From contig NC_088777.1 of assembly GCF_954871325.1 (NCBI RefSeq), positions 47,345,366-47,409,365 on the forward strand: a DNA stretch of 64,000 nucleotides, given 5' to 3'. Under the pieces are notes generated by a model, which was not told the origin of the DNA, ran no database searches, and saw only the letters and a list, made by a program, of their open reading frames with translations. Source of the stretch: Gordionus sp. m RMFG-2023. Lineage: Eukaryota; Nematomorpha; Gordioida; Chordodea; Parachordodidae. Made by a program: the position numbers and the translations under genes. Shown here one piece after another: positions 28,960 to 41,540 of this stretch; the stretch's first letter is position 1; each line of letters opens with the position of its first letter.

Positions 28960-30123
28960 GTAAAGCAAGATATAAGTTTACGATTGATTAAATTTATATT
29001 AATAAAATAAAATAAAAATCCTACTTAGGAATTTGAGAAATAATTTTGTTTGAATCTAATAAATTATAAATACTTAGGGTAAAGCCAACTTTCCCGACCA
29101 CCTAATTTATCAAGCAAAGAAAATTAGGAGACATTATTATTTTAAAAAAAATTAAAGTGAAGCAAAAATGTTTAATTTTTTATTTTTTGATACTTTTACT
29201 AAACTTTTTATATTTATTAAAATCTTTAGGTACTATTTTCCCATGGTTTTGCAAACTTCCTTTTCCATATGGACTTCAAATCTCTCCCCCGTCGTCCTAT
29301 AAACCTTTTGGTTCAAATCGCTGATAACTAAGTAATAGATAATGGGGAAATTTGATCAGTATTTTTTTTTTCCGATTTGCGAAAAAAAAATTTCTTAGTG
29401 TCTTAGATCAAAACTAATATTTATTCTCTGATACCCTCATCATCCAGATAAAATTTCAAAAAAACTCAGAAGAGCACGAAGATCCAAAATCTAATCAAAC
29501 ATATTGTAGAAAATATTTAATTGCTGCCCACGGGGATCCATTAACAGAAATAGACTTGTATGTTGCAAAATATTTATTACACCTTATGGTGCCTTAAAAT
29601 TAGATAAAATTATATTAGAATCGATAATAATTTAGATAATAAATTTTGAACAATAAATGATCTTACCAATTAAAAGTCGGTATAATATGGATATCGAGTC
29701 ATGGTTCTTCAACATTTTAGCTTCAAAATATTTAACTAAAAAATTCATTTATTTTTAATATGAAAGAGGTAATTATAGACCTTAACACATAATTCAATAT
29801 GAAAGAGTTATTTTAGATTTATTATTTAGATGTAAAAGGTTAATAAGTTTTTTTGCTTAGATCTGCTATATTTTATTACCATATATACGATTTATAACTT
29901 ATATTATTGAAAATTAGTAATACGAACTTTGACCTAATAATGTTTAGGATATCTTTTCTCTGTTTCGAATAATTATAATATTATTGCAGTAATTAAAAAA
30001 TTTTTTTAAATTAATTATAAATATTGCTATAATCTCAAATATTTAAATACATTTTTTTTGATGTAGAATTTTGGCTGGTTTCCTTTGATTCCTTGACTAC
30101 CTATTTTCCTTCCAATAAACTGC
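28960..30123. other. intergenic DNA upstream of the left EGF gene
   Basis: 29140-29990 is a decayed partial copy of the 1.8-kb element (TTGTAGAAAATATTTAAT, then GATAATAATTTAGATAATAA). A first EGF-gene exon with a signal peptide should lie upstream of 28957, but I could not identify one. Confidence 0.45.
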
Positions 30124-30480
30124 TAGAGTGGGATGCGGTGTTCACCTGAAGGCGTTTATTTAAAAAATTCTAACATATCCTTGTTAGCTGCTAACAAACA
30201 AATGTATCAGGGCGCTATTATACATCTAGAGCATCCCATTTCTGCCTGGGCCGTATCCCTCGACACCATTTACGTAATCACTGAGTATTTTAATAGCCAT
30301 TGGCATCCCATTGACCTCAAAGACACTTTGATCTCTGATAAAAACGTTCGAAGAGGTCACCCTTATACTTTGGAAAATGGGGAGATTTCTCTCACGAAAC
30401 TTCTCATGAGTAGATCCTTTCTCCCATCTAAAACGGTCATTGAAAAAAAAGTTTTGAAGCTGGATAAAAAGGGATTTTAG
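30124..30480 (+). CDS. unrecognised protein, probable terminal exon
   Basis: A 115-codon frame from ATG 30133 to TAG 30480 with mixed, G+C-richer codons like LANCL exons 4-6, unlike the AT-biased chance frames around it. CTAG directly before the frame could be a splice acceptor (exon from about 30127), making this a 3' exon; otherwise ATG 30133 starts a small protein. The product has hydrophobic patches, a His/Trp-containing motif (NSHWHPIDLKDTL) and a basic C-terminus (KKVLKLDKKGF). No signal peptide, membrane helix or known domain is clear. It lies between the two head-to-head EGF genes and has no visible second copy. I do not assign a function. Confidence 0.5.
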
Positions 30481-31251
30481 TTAAGGTTTTGAATATTTAT
30501 TTCTATCTGCTGTAATACTTTACGCAGTTCCTAGGGTCCCGCTTTCAATTCCAAACTCGGTTAAGGCAATCAAAAAAGATTTCAAAAAAATGTTTAAACT
30601 TTTACAATATCTGTCGCGTGTCTAAGATCATCTGTCAAAAGATTTCACAAATGGCTTGGCATCTTAAGGGAAATTTTTAAATCAATTAGATTGTCAATAA
30701 AAAGTATGATTGATTGTTAAGCCTTCTCCATCCCAGGTCATTCTTTAAATTGTCCAAAGCCCGGATCTTTAACATTCTTTGTGAAATCAATAAGTTTTTA
30801 TAGCAGGGTGTTGATAATATAAATTAGATAGTTCTAACATATCGATTATTAACGATGAGTCGTATATAATAGCTGCCATTTCTAAACGTCTAGTCTAGCC
30901 CATGAATAATATATATTTTTCAAATAGTGATTGTGCATAATATTTCCAAGCTGCTTTCGCTGTGGGGATGATACAAACTGTCCAAAGAGGGTCAAGTACT
31001 CGTTTATCAATTTAGTCCTTCAATCCCAATCATTACACATACTTACTAAACCCTACTAGGCAACTTTAGTTCATATCTAGTATTCACATTTATTAGTCAT
31101 CTGATTTATACATTTTATTTAAAATTAAATTATTAAATTTTACTAACCCGTTTCAGTTCTAGTGAACTGTAATATCTATTATTTTTAATAGATAATATGA
31201 AAATAATAAAAATTTACAATCAATTATTATACCCAAATTTAATGCAATCTC

Positions 31252-33436
31252 CAGTGGCGTTAGGGAGGGGCGCGCAGGGGCTCGAGCCCCCTGAAAAATT
31301 TGAATGGCCCCCTAAAGCTAAATTTTATTTTTAATGGCTCCTTAATATCCTCTTGAACTAAAAACTAATTGTTTTGATTGCCCCCTTAATTATTTCTTTT
31401 AGAATTTTATTATGTAATATATAGATATATTATTTAAAAATTAATAAGACTATCTAAATTTTTATTAAATGAATACCATTTTGATTATTATATTAATTAT
31501 ATTTTCACTATGTCAGCTTGCCATCAAATTTTGTGATAAAAATAGATTATCAATTCACTAAATATTAATTTGGCATTAAAAGTTGAAGCTTAATTGACTT
31601 TTATTATTTAAATTATTATATAACCCTAAATAAATAAATAAAATAATCTATTAATTTAAAATTAACAAATTTAATATTATAAAGAGCCGAGTTCAAAATC
31701 ACTAATCAACTATATTATTATTCATTTTAAAATTTAATTACCATGTCTCTTTCTAATTTCAAGGTCTAAATAAGTACAGGAGTATAAAAAAGTAGACCTA
31801 TAGTTTATAATCGTCTACTATACATAATTGGTTATAAAATATTAGGAAAATGCCACTTTTACAGAAGTATTTAACAGTTATATAATATATTACAGTTAAT
31901 ATTTTAATAAATTATATTAGTGAATGGTTTTGATAATAAATATAAGTTTGCATTCAAATCTTTAACCCCATCTATTTAAAGATATTATTAAAGATTTAAC
32001 ATCTGATTCATCTCACAATGGATGTAATAAATTAGATATCTTTTATTCTTTTTTTTTATGTGTTTTAGGAGAGCTATTTTCTTGTATGAAAATTTTCGGC
32101 TTAAATTATAATACGAGTATATTTTTGATATTATTACAAACTACAATTATTTTAAGATATGATATACCAACTCAAGGTGGTGTCACAATAACATATAAAA
32201 TCTAAATTGCTTTCATCATATTACTCTTGTTAAAATGTTTTATTTCTAATAAGGCATCGCCGTGTAAATAACTTAAGGCTTCAATATATTTACATATTTT
32301 CTTCTAAAGATTTTTAATGTTTTTGTTTTATCAATTTATCTATCATAATAAATTCTGATATGAGTTAACATCGTGCATCTATTATTTGTGTGTCAATGTA
32401 AGTTAAGATTATTACTATAGTTGCTGAGATGATATGATTGCATATTTTAGAAAGCAATAATGGTCAACCCAGCGTCTACATGACAGAATTTTTACTGGAT
32501 GCAACCCCCTTCAAAAATCTATGCCTACCCCCCCCCCTAAAAAATTCGCCTTCCCTTTTAAATTATAATGTTCTCAGAAAATTCAAAAAGAATAACTTCT
32601 TGCTGAATATGTCTAAATCTCTTTAATTACTTGAAAGGATAGCAGAAAGTTTTATATGGAAAATAATGTCTATGGTTTGCAATATAAATATTTGGTTGAT
32701 GAATTGTTAATAGGTATTAATTTTTACATGGGTTTTATATAAATATTTCCCAAGAAGAAGAAAAAATGTTAATAAGATTAAATATATAAATTTTGTCCTA
32801 TTTGATCTCAAAATTTAATAGATAACCCCTCAAAAATATATTCTACCCCCATTAAAGTCACCTACCCCCTCAAAAAATAAGATGCAAACTGTTCCCCCCC
32901 CCCCGTTCATGTAGATGCTGGGTCAAGCTAAAAAAAATTCCTTATTAGACCATTCCATAAAATATTGTCTAAAATGGTAATAGAGAGTTATATTAGTTTC
33001 ATGACCTTTTGCCAATATAATTTGTTAAGAATTGTATTATATTATGTGGTTTTTAAAAACCATTATCAATTGAGGCATATGTATGAATTAAATAACCTTT
33101 TTTATCACTTTTAATGAATTCTTTAGACGCAAAATTTTTTAAATCAACATACGAAAATATTTATACAGTAATAAATAGATTTTGTATTAAAAAGTATTAT
33201 TTTTAGAAATGTCTTGTATTGTTTTCATTATTTATATGCTAGTTTATTTTGAATGCATAATATAATAAATGACAAAATATGAAATTCAGAATAATTGTTC
33301 AAAGTTAGCATTAAAAAAGTATAATATATTAATATAAAACCCGGCCGAAGGCTGGACAAAGGGGTATGGGGGCTTTGCTCCCCATAATTTTTTTTAGTTG
33401 AGCCCCCTGAGATTGTAAAGGCTAGCGATGCCCCTG
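31252..33436. mobile_element. complete 2.2-kb CAGTGGCG hAT-like element
   Basis: Left end CAGTGGCGTTAGGGAGG and right end CTAGCGATGCCCCTG, flanked by a perfect 8-bp target duplication GCAATCTC (31244-31251 and 33437-33444). Blocks reading GCTCGAGCCCCCTGAAAAA and GAGCCCCCTGAGATTG sit just inside the ends. No transposase remains. A related partial copy is at 45250-46935 and a 130-bp deletion form at 19505-19635. It hosts a younger element at 32470-32920. Confidence 0.9.
32470..32920. mobile_element. nested CAGCGTCTACATGA MITE (451 bp)
   Basis: Left end CAGCGTCTACATGA and right end TCATGTAGATGCTG are inverted repeats; C-rich runs lie inside both ends. The flanks GGTCAACC and GGTCAAGC form an 8-bp target duplication with one difference. 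The related element copy near 46222 (AATAATGGTCAACTG) lacks the insertion and gives the empty site. Confidence 0.92.
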
Positions 33437-33479
33437 GCAATCTCCTTCAAAAAAACTGAAATTTGAACAAATCTTGATA

Positions 33480-35012
33480 AGACATTACTTAAATTATATG
33501 ATTGTGGAGTTCAAAACATAGTTTCATGAATTTCACATTCACATGACGCGCACCAGAATATGGAATCGGTGGAAGAATTATAAAAAAATTTCCCTCTCTT
33601 GAATAATTCTCAAGATCAAATAAATGTAAAGGATCCTTTAGCAGCCTTTATAAATCTAAAAATGTTTTCCTAATATATTAAAATACATTATATATTCTTG
33701 CACAAATTAAAGGACAATTTTTTCTTTAAGAAAGATAAAAACTCATTTAGTAAGCACTATACTTCAGAAAGTAGATTGAATGGATTAGCCTTTCTAATAT
33801 ATAGTTATGTCGAATACTAATAAAATAATTTTAAAAAGCTAACACTAAGCAATATTTAATTAACTTTCTATTTTTGTACAATAATATAAAAATTGTAAAT
33901 ATTAACAAAATTTCTTACTTGTATTAAATTGAAAGTTCATTTAATTTACCTTTATTTTCTACATAATATTGAAATAATATAAATCCAAGCAAAATAATTA
34001 AATTTATTTGTATATCAAAATTATAAAAATCTAAACTTTAAGGTTCATAATTATCACCTCTCCCCTCTCTCTTTTTTTTGTGGTAAATTATTAGTAAAAG
34101 ATTAGTTTTGAGATATTTATTTTTTTCAATTTGAACAAATTTTATTATACCCTTTTAATATATAAAAATTTTTAAACAAATTAAAATATTCAAAAAAAAA
34201 AAATTTTTTTAAAATATTTTGTAAGTTGAAATGTTGAAGATAATCTCCATATTTATGTTATGTGCACTCCTAAATGGTAAGATTATTTATTAAGCAACAT
34301 TTAAAAATTTAAATTATTATCGATTTAACATAATTTTGTCTAATATTAAGCAACCATAGGGAAATAATAAATAATTTGTAATATACAGGTCAGGGAATTA
34401 AAGGTAAATATCAATAAAATTTTCAATCATTTTGAGTGTTTAGGAAAGTGTATTTTCATGTAAATATTTTCTATCAAATATTTTAATAGAATTGGGAACT
34501 CCGCAAATCACGAGACATTAACGTTTTTTTAGCCTTTTTTTTCATCGAAAAATATAATAAATAGCATTTTTAAAATTTTTTATGAGCGGCTCTCTTAGAA
34601 GTTAGGACTATACTTCAAATTTAAAAAAAAGTCCTGAATTTTTGACTCATCTAGAAATATCCCACCTTTAGTTTATTGCCACCTGACCCTGTGGTAGGTA
34701 AATTGGAGAATATTTAGGACTCACTCCTAAATTATGAGATAGAGCCTCAGAGCTATTTTATTTTCTGAGTTTTTGAACTGGAGAAACCTGAAACAGTAAC
34801 TCTCAGAACCACATTAAATCTAAGAAAGAGAGGGGAGTCAAGAGTATCTTCCTTAGTGCTCCTAACAAATATTCGATATTTGAATAGGTTTCGGAAAGTA
34901 TTCTAAAAAATTATAGATTTTATTTATTTCGAGTGAGAATTTTTTTTTTAATATTCGTATTTGAATAAATTCTATTTAGATATTAACGAATATTCTTTCT
35001 TTCTTTCTATCT
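33480..35012. mobile_element. second copy of the 1.8-kb element, inverted
   Basis: Similar in reverse orientation to 26590-28359: GATTGTGGAGTTCAAAAC at one end, CACCTGACCCTGTGG and CTCAGAACCACATTAAATC inside, and an ATTCTTTCTTTCTTTC tract at the other end. It lies directly outside the 2.2-kb element. No coding sequence was found. Confidence 0.65.
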
Positions 35013-35549
35013 TTAATTATCGAAATAGCTAAGCTCAAATTGTAATTTGTAACTTTAATATTTTAACTATATAATTTGCATAACAGATTACTAGGTTAAG
35101 CTTTAATTATCTAACTTTACTAATATATGTAAAAGGTATATTTGTTGTTATTTTTAAAATAATGGGAAATTTTCGTTCAAGTCTATGTTATGATAATTCC
35201 AGGCACTCATTATAGCAACCATTTTGAAATTTATTATTAAAATATTATTTGAATATTATTCGTTCAAATCAATAATCTTATGAAGTGAATGATATTTGAA
35301 TGCGAATAATTTTTCGAATAACAATACCCTTCCCTGTATATTTAATTTTGGATATAATTCTTCTTATACATCTAGATAACCCATTTATTAAAAACATAAT
35401 ATTTATTGTAAAAAAATTTTTATATCTAATTATCCTATTCAGCCTCTCAGAGGTTTTTAATTATATATATATATTTATTTAATAATTTGTAATCTTATAT
35501 AATCTTTAAGTGACAATTTCGGTTGCTGAAAATATAAAGAATAAATGCT

Positions 35550-38500
35550 TAGCCGGCAAGTATGGAACAAATTGTTCTGCGGGTAAAAAATATTTATATA
35601 ATATAAATTAAAATGTTTGGAATTTTACCCATATCTATAAATGAAGGCTTGGTGAATGATTTTGAATTTATTAAATTTAATATATGATTTTTTATTTAAA
35701 CTTTACTCGTTTTTGGAAGATATAAAGTTTTTTTTAAATTATTTGTAAATTTTATATTCAAAAACTAACGTGATGCTACCATATTTTAATCAGATAATAC
35801 TATCTCTCAGCTAATAGTCGCTTGAATAATACTTACCATTATATTTTGAGTAATATGTTGATTTTGGAAATATAAAAGAAATGATTAAGAAAAAGGTGAT
35901 TCATATAAATTATCGGCTTCTGTTAATATTAAAGCCCTAAACAATAATTAATGCCCCTTTTAGCAGGATTGAGCAATTAATAGCTGCCTCACAATAACAA
36001 TTTATTTTCATCATTGTTATTTGAAATTATTTATTAATATAAAATGACATTTTAACCAATCAATTCCCATCCTAATTTTTGAAAATCAGTTAATCATTAC
36101 GATAAAGAGTATTTTTACAAAATCGATTACTTAAGAAGCATATTTTGGGGTGATAAGATGGATTAAATGATACATATATAATGTTTGCAATATACCCTTA
36201 AATAGGAAAAGGAAAACTTAATAGGGATGCAGCGTATAACTAAAATAAATAAAGGATTTAGCATTATGCTTTAATTTTTTTTAATCTACGTAAATAAATA
36301 TTTTCGAATTATGTTATTAACAAAAGATACCCTTTTGGAGCTTTAGATCTACAAACTTTTTTAATTTATTGTATAGATACTAATTTCAAAAAAAAAATTA
36401 TATATATATATCTGTTCTGTATCCAAAATGATACTATTTTCTAAATGTCCTCATCTTTGATATTCAGTGATGGTAAAATGTTTTTACTATACCATCTAGC
36501 ACTCCAATACTTAAAATATATAATTAACTAGATGTAATTTTTAGATTAATGATAATAGATAGTACGAAGTCAACATATAAATTTTTTTTTATATAACAAC
36601 CTAATTTGGTAAACACCAACCAAAATTAAAATACTATAAGACCCACTTATTATTTTAATATATATTAGCGGAATCACGTGATCGAGTCCGATCCACTGTA
36701 TATTCCCCTCAAGAACAGAGGATTCAGAAAAACCATGACCCTTGCTGGATTCGAACTCAGAAGGATCGGATTGGAAAGCGTCTCTAACCCATAGATGCTT
36801 TCCCGAAAATGAGAATTTTTTAAAATATATATTATAACCAAATTTGGCAGTATCTATCCATAAACGAAAAATAAACCAAATACAAAATTGATGATTGTAT
36901 CATAAACCGAATTTTTGAAGGTATTCAAAATTTCGTTTGGCTATATCAGTCTGAGATAGTAAGTCATTCTATGTACAGATAATTTTAAACAATATATGAG
37001 AGGAGATAATAATATTTTCGCGAATATCTTTAAGGGCATCATAGATTCTAATTTCAAGAAATAAAAATACAAATTTAATTGGCTTTTTTTTAATCAAAGA
37101 AATGGGGTGGAATTTAGTGGACTTTAAAATTTATGGATTTGGGTTGGTATTATATATTCCCGTTATAACTAGAGATCTGCAAATCTCGGTCTGGCCCAGT
37201 TAAAAAATAATTTCGGTTCGGGCTAGGTCGGACCCAATTTTAAAAATCTCGAGCCAAACCGGGCCAAGGTAGCCTTAAATTTATAAATATGATATCTTTC
37301 AATTTTGTGAAATAAATTGATTATATTTTGAAATTCTTGCAAGTTTTAATTTGTGCTTTATATTTAAATAAATTTAAGGGCCAGGTCAGGAGGAGAAATA
37401 ATCTTTATTTTTATTTTGGATAGGATCCTTTTTGGGAACAATTAAAGAAAAAAATTGTTCGGAATCGGGTTGGGCATGAAAAATTAGGCCCCATGCAGAT
37501 TACCGGTTATTACTATATATTATCATCTTAAAACAAGATTGTGGTTGCAACATGTTCGCGTCATCTGGGAAATGTGATTACTATGGACAATGCGATTGTT
37601 TTGATGGTTATTGGGGCTATAACTGCGAAAAAAGTAGAGCATAGCATATAAAAATTTGATTAAAATAAAATGAATTATTCATTTGTATTTTATTTTTTTG
37701 TTAAAAATGGTAAAAAAGAATGTAGATGTCTTTCAAAAAAATGCAACGTTTTAGGTGGATGCCTATGTGATGACTTTAGATATGGGAAAAAATGTAATAA
37801 AGGTAATTTCAATATGGCCTAAGATATATATATGCATCCTAGACGTACAGGTCATAATAATTAAACATTGTCGGATAATTGAAAACAAATATGACTCTTA
37901 ATGTATACATCGCATTTGGATATGGATTATTTTCTCTCTTGAAAGCTATTTTTAAATTTGAAACAAAAAGAGTATTAGTTTAAATTTTAAAGGAAAAATT
38001 GTCTTGACATTGTGGAGTATATGTGTAGTCTACATATTCCGGAATTCTATTTTCCGGTGATTTCACATTTTTCAAATTTAAAAATAGGTCTCAGTAAATG
38101 ATTTAGGATTGGTAGTTTCAGAATCCCAATGAATTCCATTGGACACATATATATATATGATACCGGCAACGTGCGAAATCAGTATAGTTATTAAATCTAG
38201 TTTTTAGCCTAAAACTATCACTTTGGCTTCGTAGGTTTTAAAAATATAGCAGGTCAGATTTGGAAAGAAAATAATATAAATTATAACATCTTAATATTAA
38301 GGGATTTTTTTTAACGCAACGCGCTTATGGGTTAATATGACCGAATTGTCCGAAGTATAAAGTATAGCATTCTACACATATCCACATAGTCCAGAATTTT
38401 TTTTAGCATAATCGTCGTATTGCCATAATATTGAGGCGTTTTGATATGAAGGCAAACAATGAATTCCAATTAGTTATCTATAACATTTTATAAACACTAA

Positions 38501-41500
38501 TAAATGCGCAAAACTGGTTTTTTCGAAAAGCTCAATTAGGTCGCAAGAATAACCCCGAATTAGCAGTTAGCTCGAATTCGCGGGAAAGTATACAAAAATG
38601 TATGTAACTTGAATGCAGGGTAAGGGTACCAGCAGAGAGTGTTTCTAGAAAAGAGCGATACATTAACTTTAAAAAAAATATATTTAAATAAGAAATTTTT
38701 TTTTCAATATAATATAATCTTACATTTTGAATTAAAAGTGTGCAATTGCGATCCTAGTGTTTCATCTGGATGCGATCGTCGTGGACTAAAGTGTTTTTGC
38801 AAAATAATCCCTTTCACCAATAAAACGTTAAATCAAAGTAATTTTAATTTTTATAAATTTTTATCTTTGTCTCCTCCAGACTTGCATAACATTTTTTGGC
38901 TAAAATATTGCGTAGCCGTTTTTAAAAATTGAGCCGTTTAACAGCACTAATTTAAAAAGTATATTATTTCTTCAATCTAGTAAATTTTTAACATTAACTC
39001 CTCTTAAATATTAAAAGTTAAATTACTTCGGAACCGCGTTAAATCTAAGAAACCAAAATGTATAGGAAGTAGGAACCTCTCAACCACTTTTTTAAAGAAT
39101 ATTCTGGGATAGAACCTCTACATAATTATAGGAAACTTCTCCTATTTTAGCTATATCAAATATTTTTAACATCGTCATATATGTGAATATTTTTAACATC
39201 GTCATATATGTGAATATTTAGTAATTTTTAATTATTTTAGGATAAAAACCATTGTTTTATCGTAAATGGATTTCAACAATCTCGTGAAAACGACAAATAT
39301 TTAGTTGTGTATCACCAAAGAATAATTTGCTTATTTCAAGAAAATACTAGGAAATATTTTTCGATAAATTTTTTTTAAAAAATGTCTTTAAAAAATAAGG
39401 AGCATTTAATAAAATTATTGATATTATAAATTCTTCAAAATGGTTTCATTAACATTGAATCCTTTTATTTATGAAGCATTTTTTTTTTAAATTAACATGA
39501 TTTTGGCTAGGTATTATAAAATATGTTTTTTTTGTATATAACTCTTACATTTTTTTTTTAATTGTTGTTTTTATTAGATAGTTTATGTTCGAAGAATAAA
39601 TTTTGCGATACAGAGGGAATATGTAGATGCAAAGATTGGAAATATGGTCCTAAATGCGAAAAAGGTTTTCCAAAATCCCCATGACTCTAATAGCCTACAT
39701 TTTACATTTAAAAATAAAACAAAATAAGTGTGCACATGTATTAAAGAGAATTCGATCTTACCATGTCACGACACCGGACATTGCAGATGTAAAGAGGGTT
39801 ACTATGGCCAAAAATGCGAACGAAGTTTTATGTTTGTTTTTATACCATATTAGCAAAGTAAGGTTAAAAATTCCTGTTAAGTTAACTCGAGAACCATCTA
39901 GTATTATAATAAACGCTGCATCGACATATTAGAATCTGATTTGGCCAAACCTCTGATCAGATGTGCAGATAATTTCTTGGACTCTTTTTAGAAGAACTTT
40001 GATTTAAATATTATAATTAAATTAGGTTCAAATTATTCTTTTTATTAATAAGAATGCCATAGGCAAAAAAAAGAGTTGTCAAATCGAATAGGCCTTACCT
40101 TTTTAAAAATAAATATCGAACTGGACATGAAAAAATACAAAGCCTCAGTAAAGTAAATTTTTTTTAAAAATAATAATTATACAAAATTTTATTTAAACGA
40201 AAAATTGTTTTTTTTTCAAAGAATGTCCTACTGATTGTCAAAATTCGTTTTCCTCCAATAGCTGCGGTGCTAATGGGAAATGCTTGTGCAGAGATAATTA
40301 TTATGGATTAAAATGTGAAAAAAGTATTTAAAAACAAAAAAAAAAAATTTTTTAAATATTTCTATTTAAATTCTTACAGATGGTTTTGGTACTTGGCTAT
40401 ACACCATAAATGAGATTGTGGATACCATTTTTTTTTATAAAGTTATTCGTTAATTATCAGAGACGTCATTGATTAAATACATTTATTTAGGAGTGAATAC
40501 CTAAAAGCAGGGATCCAAATCGAAACGAATATTGGGTCGGTTTAGGTTCAAGTTGATAAAAATAACAGTTCAAGGTTCAGGTTCAGTTCGTAAAAAATTA
40601 AAATATCGGTTCGGTTCGAACCTCTAAAAACCAGTTTGAACACTACTTTTGTATTCAAACCTACATTCGAATTATGTATAGGGAAGAAAATTTTTTTTAT
40701 TTCATCATTAAAATAAAAAACACATACATAAAACCTTCATTTTTATTAATTGAACATTATAAAATAATATTTAATTTATAAATATAAAAATAAATATCAA
40801 TGATTTATTTTAATATGAACAATATTTTACTTTATTTACTTAAAATTTTTTTATTAAGCCGCACAATTACTTTATTTTCAAAATTCGTCTCACTCAAATC
40901 AAATTACATCTATAAGGAGATAGAAATTTAATTGTTAAAAAACATTTTTCCAAACTTGGGTAGCCGGCACTGCCAATATGATATCAGATTTGATGTGTCA
41001 TTTATAATACACTGTGTAAATAATTTATAATTTTTCTCTAAGCAATATAATTTATAAGCTTAAAATATTTAAAAAATTTTGTAAAATGGCAATATACTAA
41101 AGTTTATAAAAGTAATGACTGACATTTATCAATCAAATGTGATTGATGATAATCTTTAAAACAATTTGAATATAATTAAATTTTTTGCAATATACTAGTA
41201 ATAACTTACACATTATTTTATAAGCATAAATCATGAGGTTCGAACCGATTCAGAGACATTTTAGCGGGTTCAATTCCGGCTAGAATTTTTTAGCAGCCTA
41301 GGTTTGATAAAAATACCGGTTTTTAGCGGTTTAATGGTTTGGTTCAGGTTCGGTTTAGATCCCTGTCTAAAAGTTAAGTTATTTTTTTTATAAATTATGA
41401 GGACAACATAAATTCATTTTTGTAAATTTTTATATAATTTCTCATATTTAACACACTTTAAAAATTTAGATTGCACTTGTAAAGAGAATTTTTTCTGTGA

Positions 41501-41540
41501 TTGGAAAGGAACTTGTTTACCTTTAGCAAAAATAAAATAG
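35550..41540 (+). CDS. multi-EGF-domain protein, right (plus-strand) paralog
   Basis: Exons: remnant ending 35582 (GKYGTNCSA), 37538-37633, 37719-37802, 38739-38783, 39578-39664, 39747-39824, 40222-40323 and 41470-41540, all phase 1-1 as in the left paralog. Lengths match it exactly (96, 84, 45, 78 and 102 bp) except the fifth (87 against 84). Modules end in GYWGYNCEK, WKYGPKCEK, YYGQKCER and YYGLKCEK, and the last exon (CKENFFCDWKGTCLPL) ends at TAG 41538-41540. The product should be extracellular or membrane-anchored, but no signal-peptide exon was found. The donor of the 38739-38783 exon reads GA where the paralog has GT, and the first exon is eroded. The gene may be decaying or spliced differently. 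The intron before the last exon holds an 858-bp hAT-like element. Confidence 0.75.
36545..36812 (-). mobile_element. tRNA-derived SINE, minus-strand copy
   Basis: Read on the - strand: A-box-like ATGGGTTAGAGACGC, then CCAATCCGATC, then the B box GAGTTCGAATCC. The body carries GTGGGTCTTATAGTATTTT, GGTTGGTGTTTACCAAATT and ATATGTTGACTTCGTA, matching the + strand copy at 8350. It lies in the first intron of the right EGF gene. Confidence 0.8.
37170..37505. mobile_element. complete GGGCC-type hAT-like MITE (336 bp)
   Basis: Left end TAGAGATCTGCAAATCTCGG and right end GGCCCCATGCAGATTACCG, flanked by GTTATAAC (37162-37169) and GTTATTAC (37506-37513), an 8-bp target duplication with one difference. 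Subterminal GGCCCAG and GGGCCAGGTC blocks. It ends 32 bp before an exon of the right EGF gene. Confidence 0.82.
38879..38948. mobile_element. right-end fragment of a TAGTGTTGTT hAT MITE
   Basis: TTGGCTAAAATATTGCGTAG, then CCGTTTTTAAAAATTGAGCC and GTTTAACAGCACTA, match the right arm of the complete copies. The left half is missing. Confidence 0.7.
40508..41365. mobile_element. complete 858-bp hAT-like element
   Basis: Left end CAGGGATCCAAATCGAAAC and right end GTTCGGTTTAGATCCCTG are inverted repeats. The flanks CCTAAAAG (40500-40507) and TCTAAAAG (41366-41373) form an 8-bp target duplication with one difference. GGTTCGGTTCGAACC-type repeats lie inside both ends. No coding sequence. It lies in the last intron of the right EGF gene. 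Confidence 0.85.
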
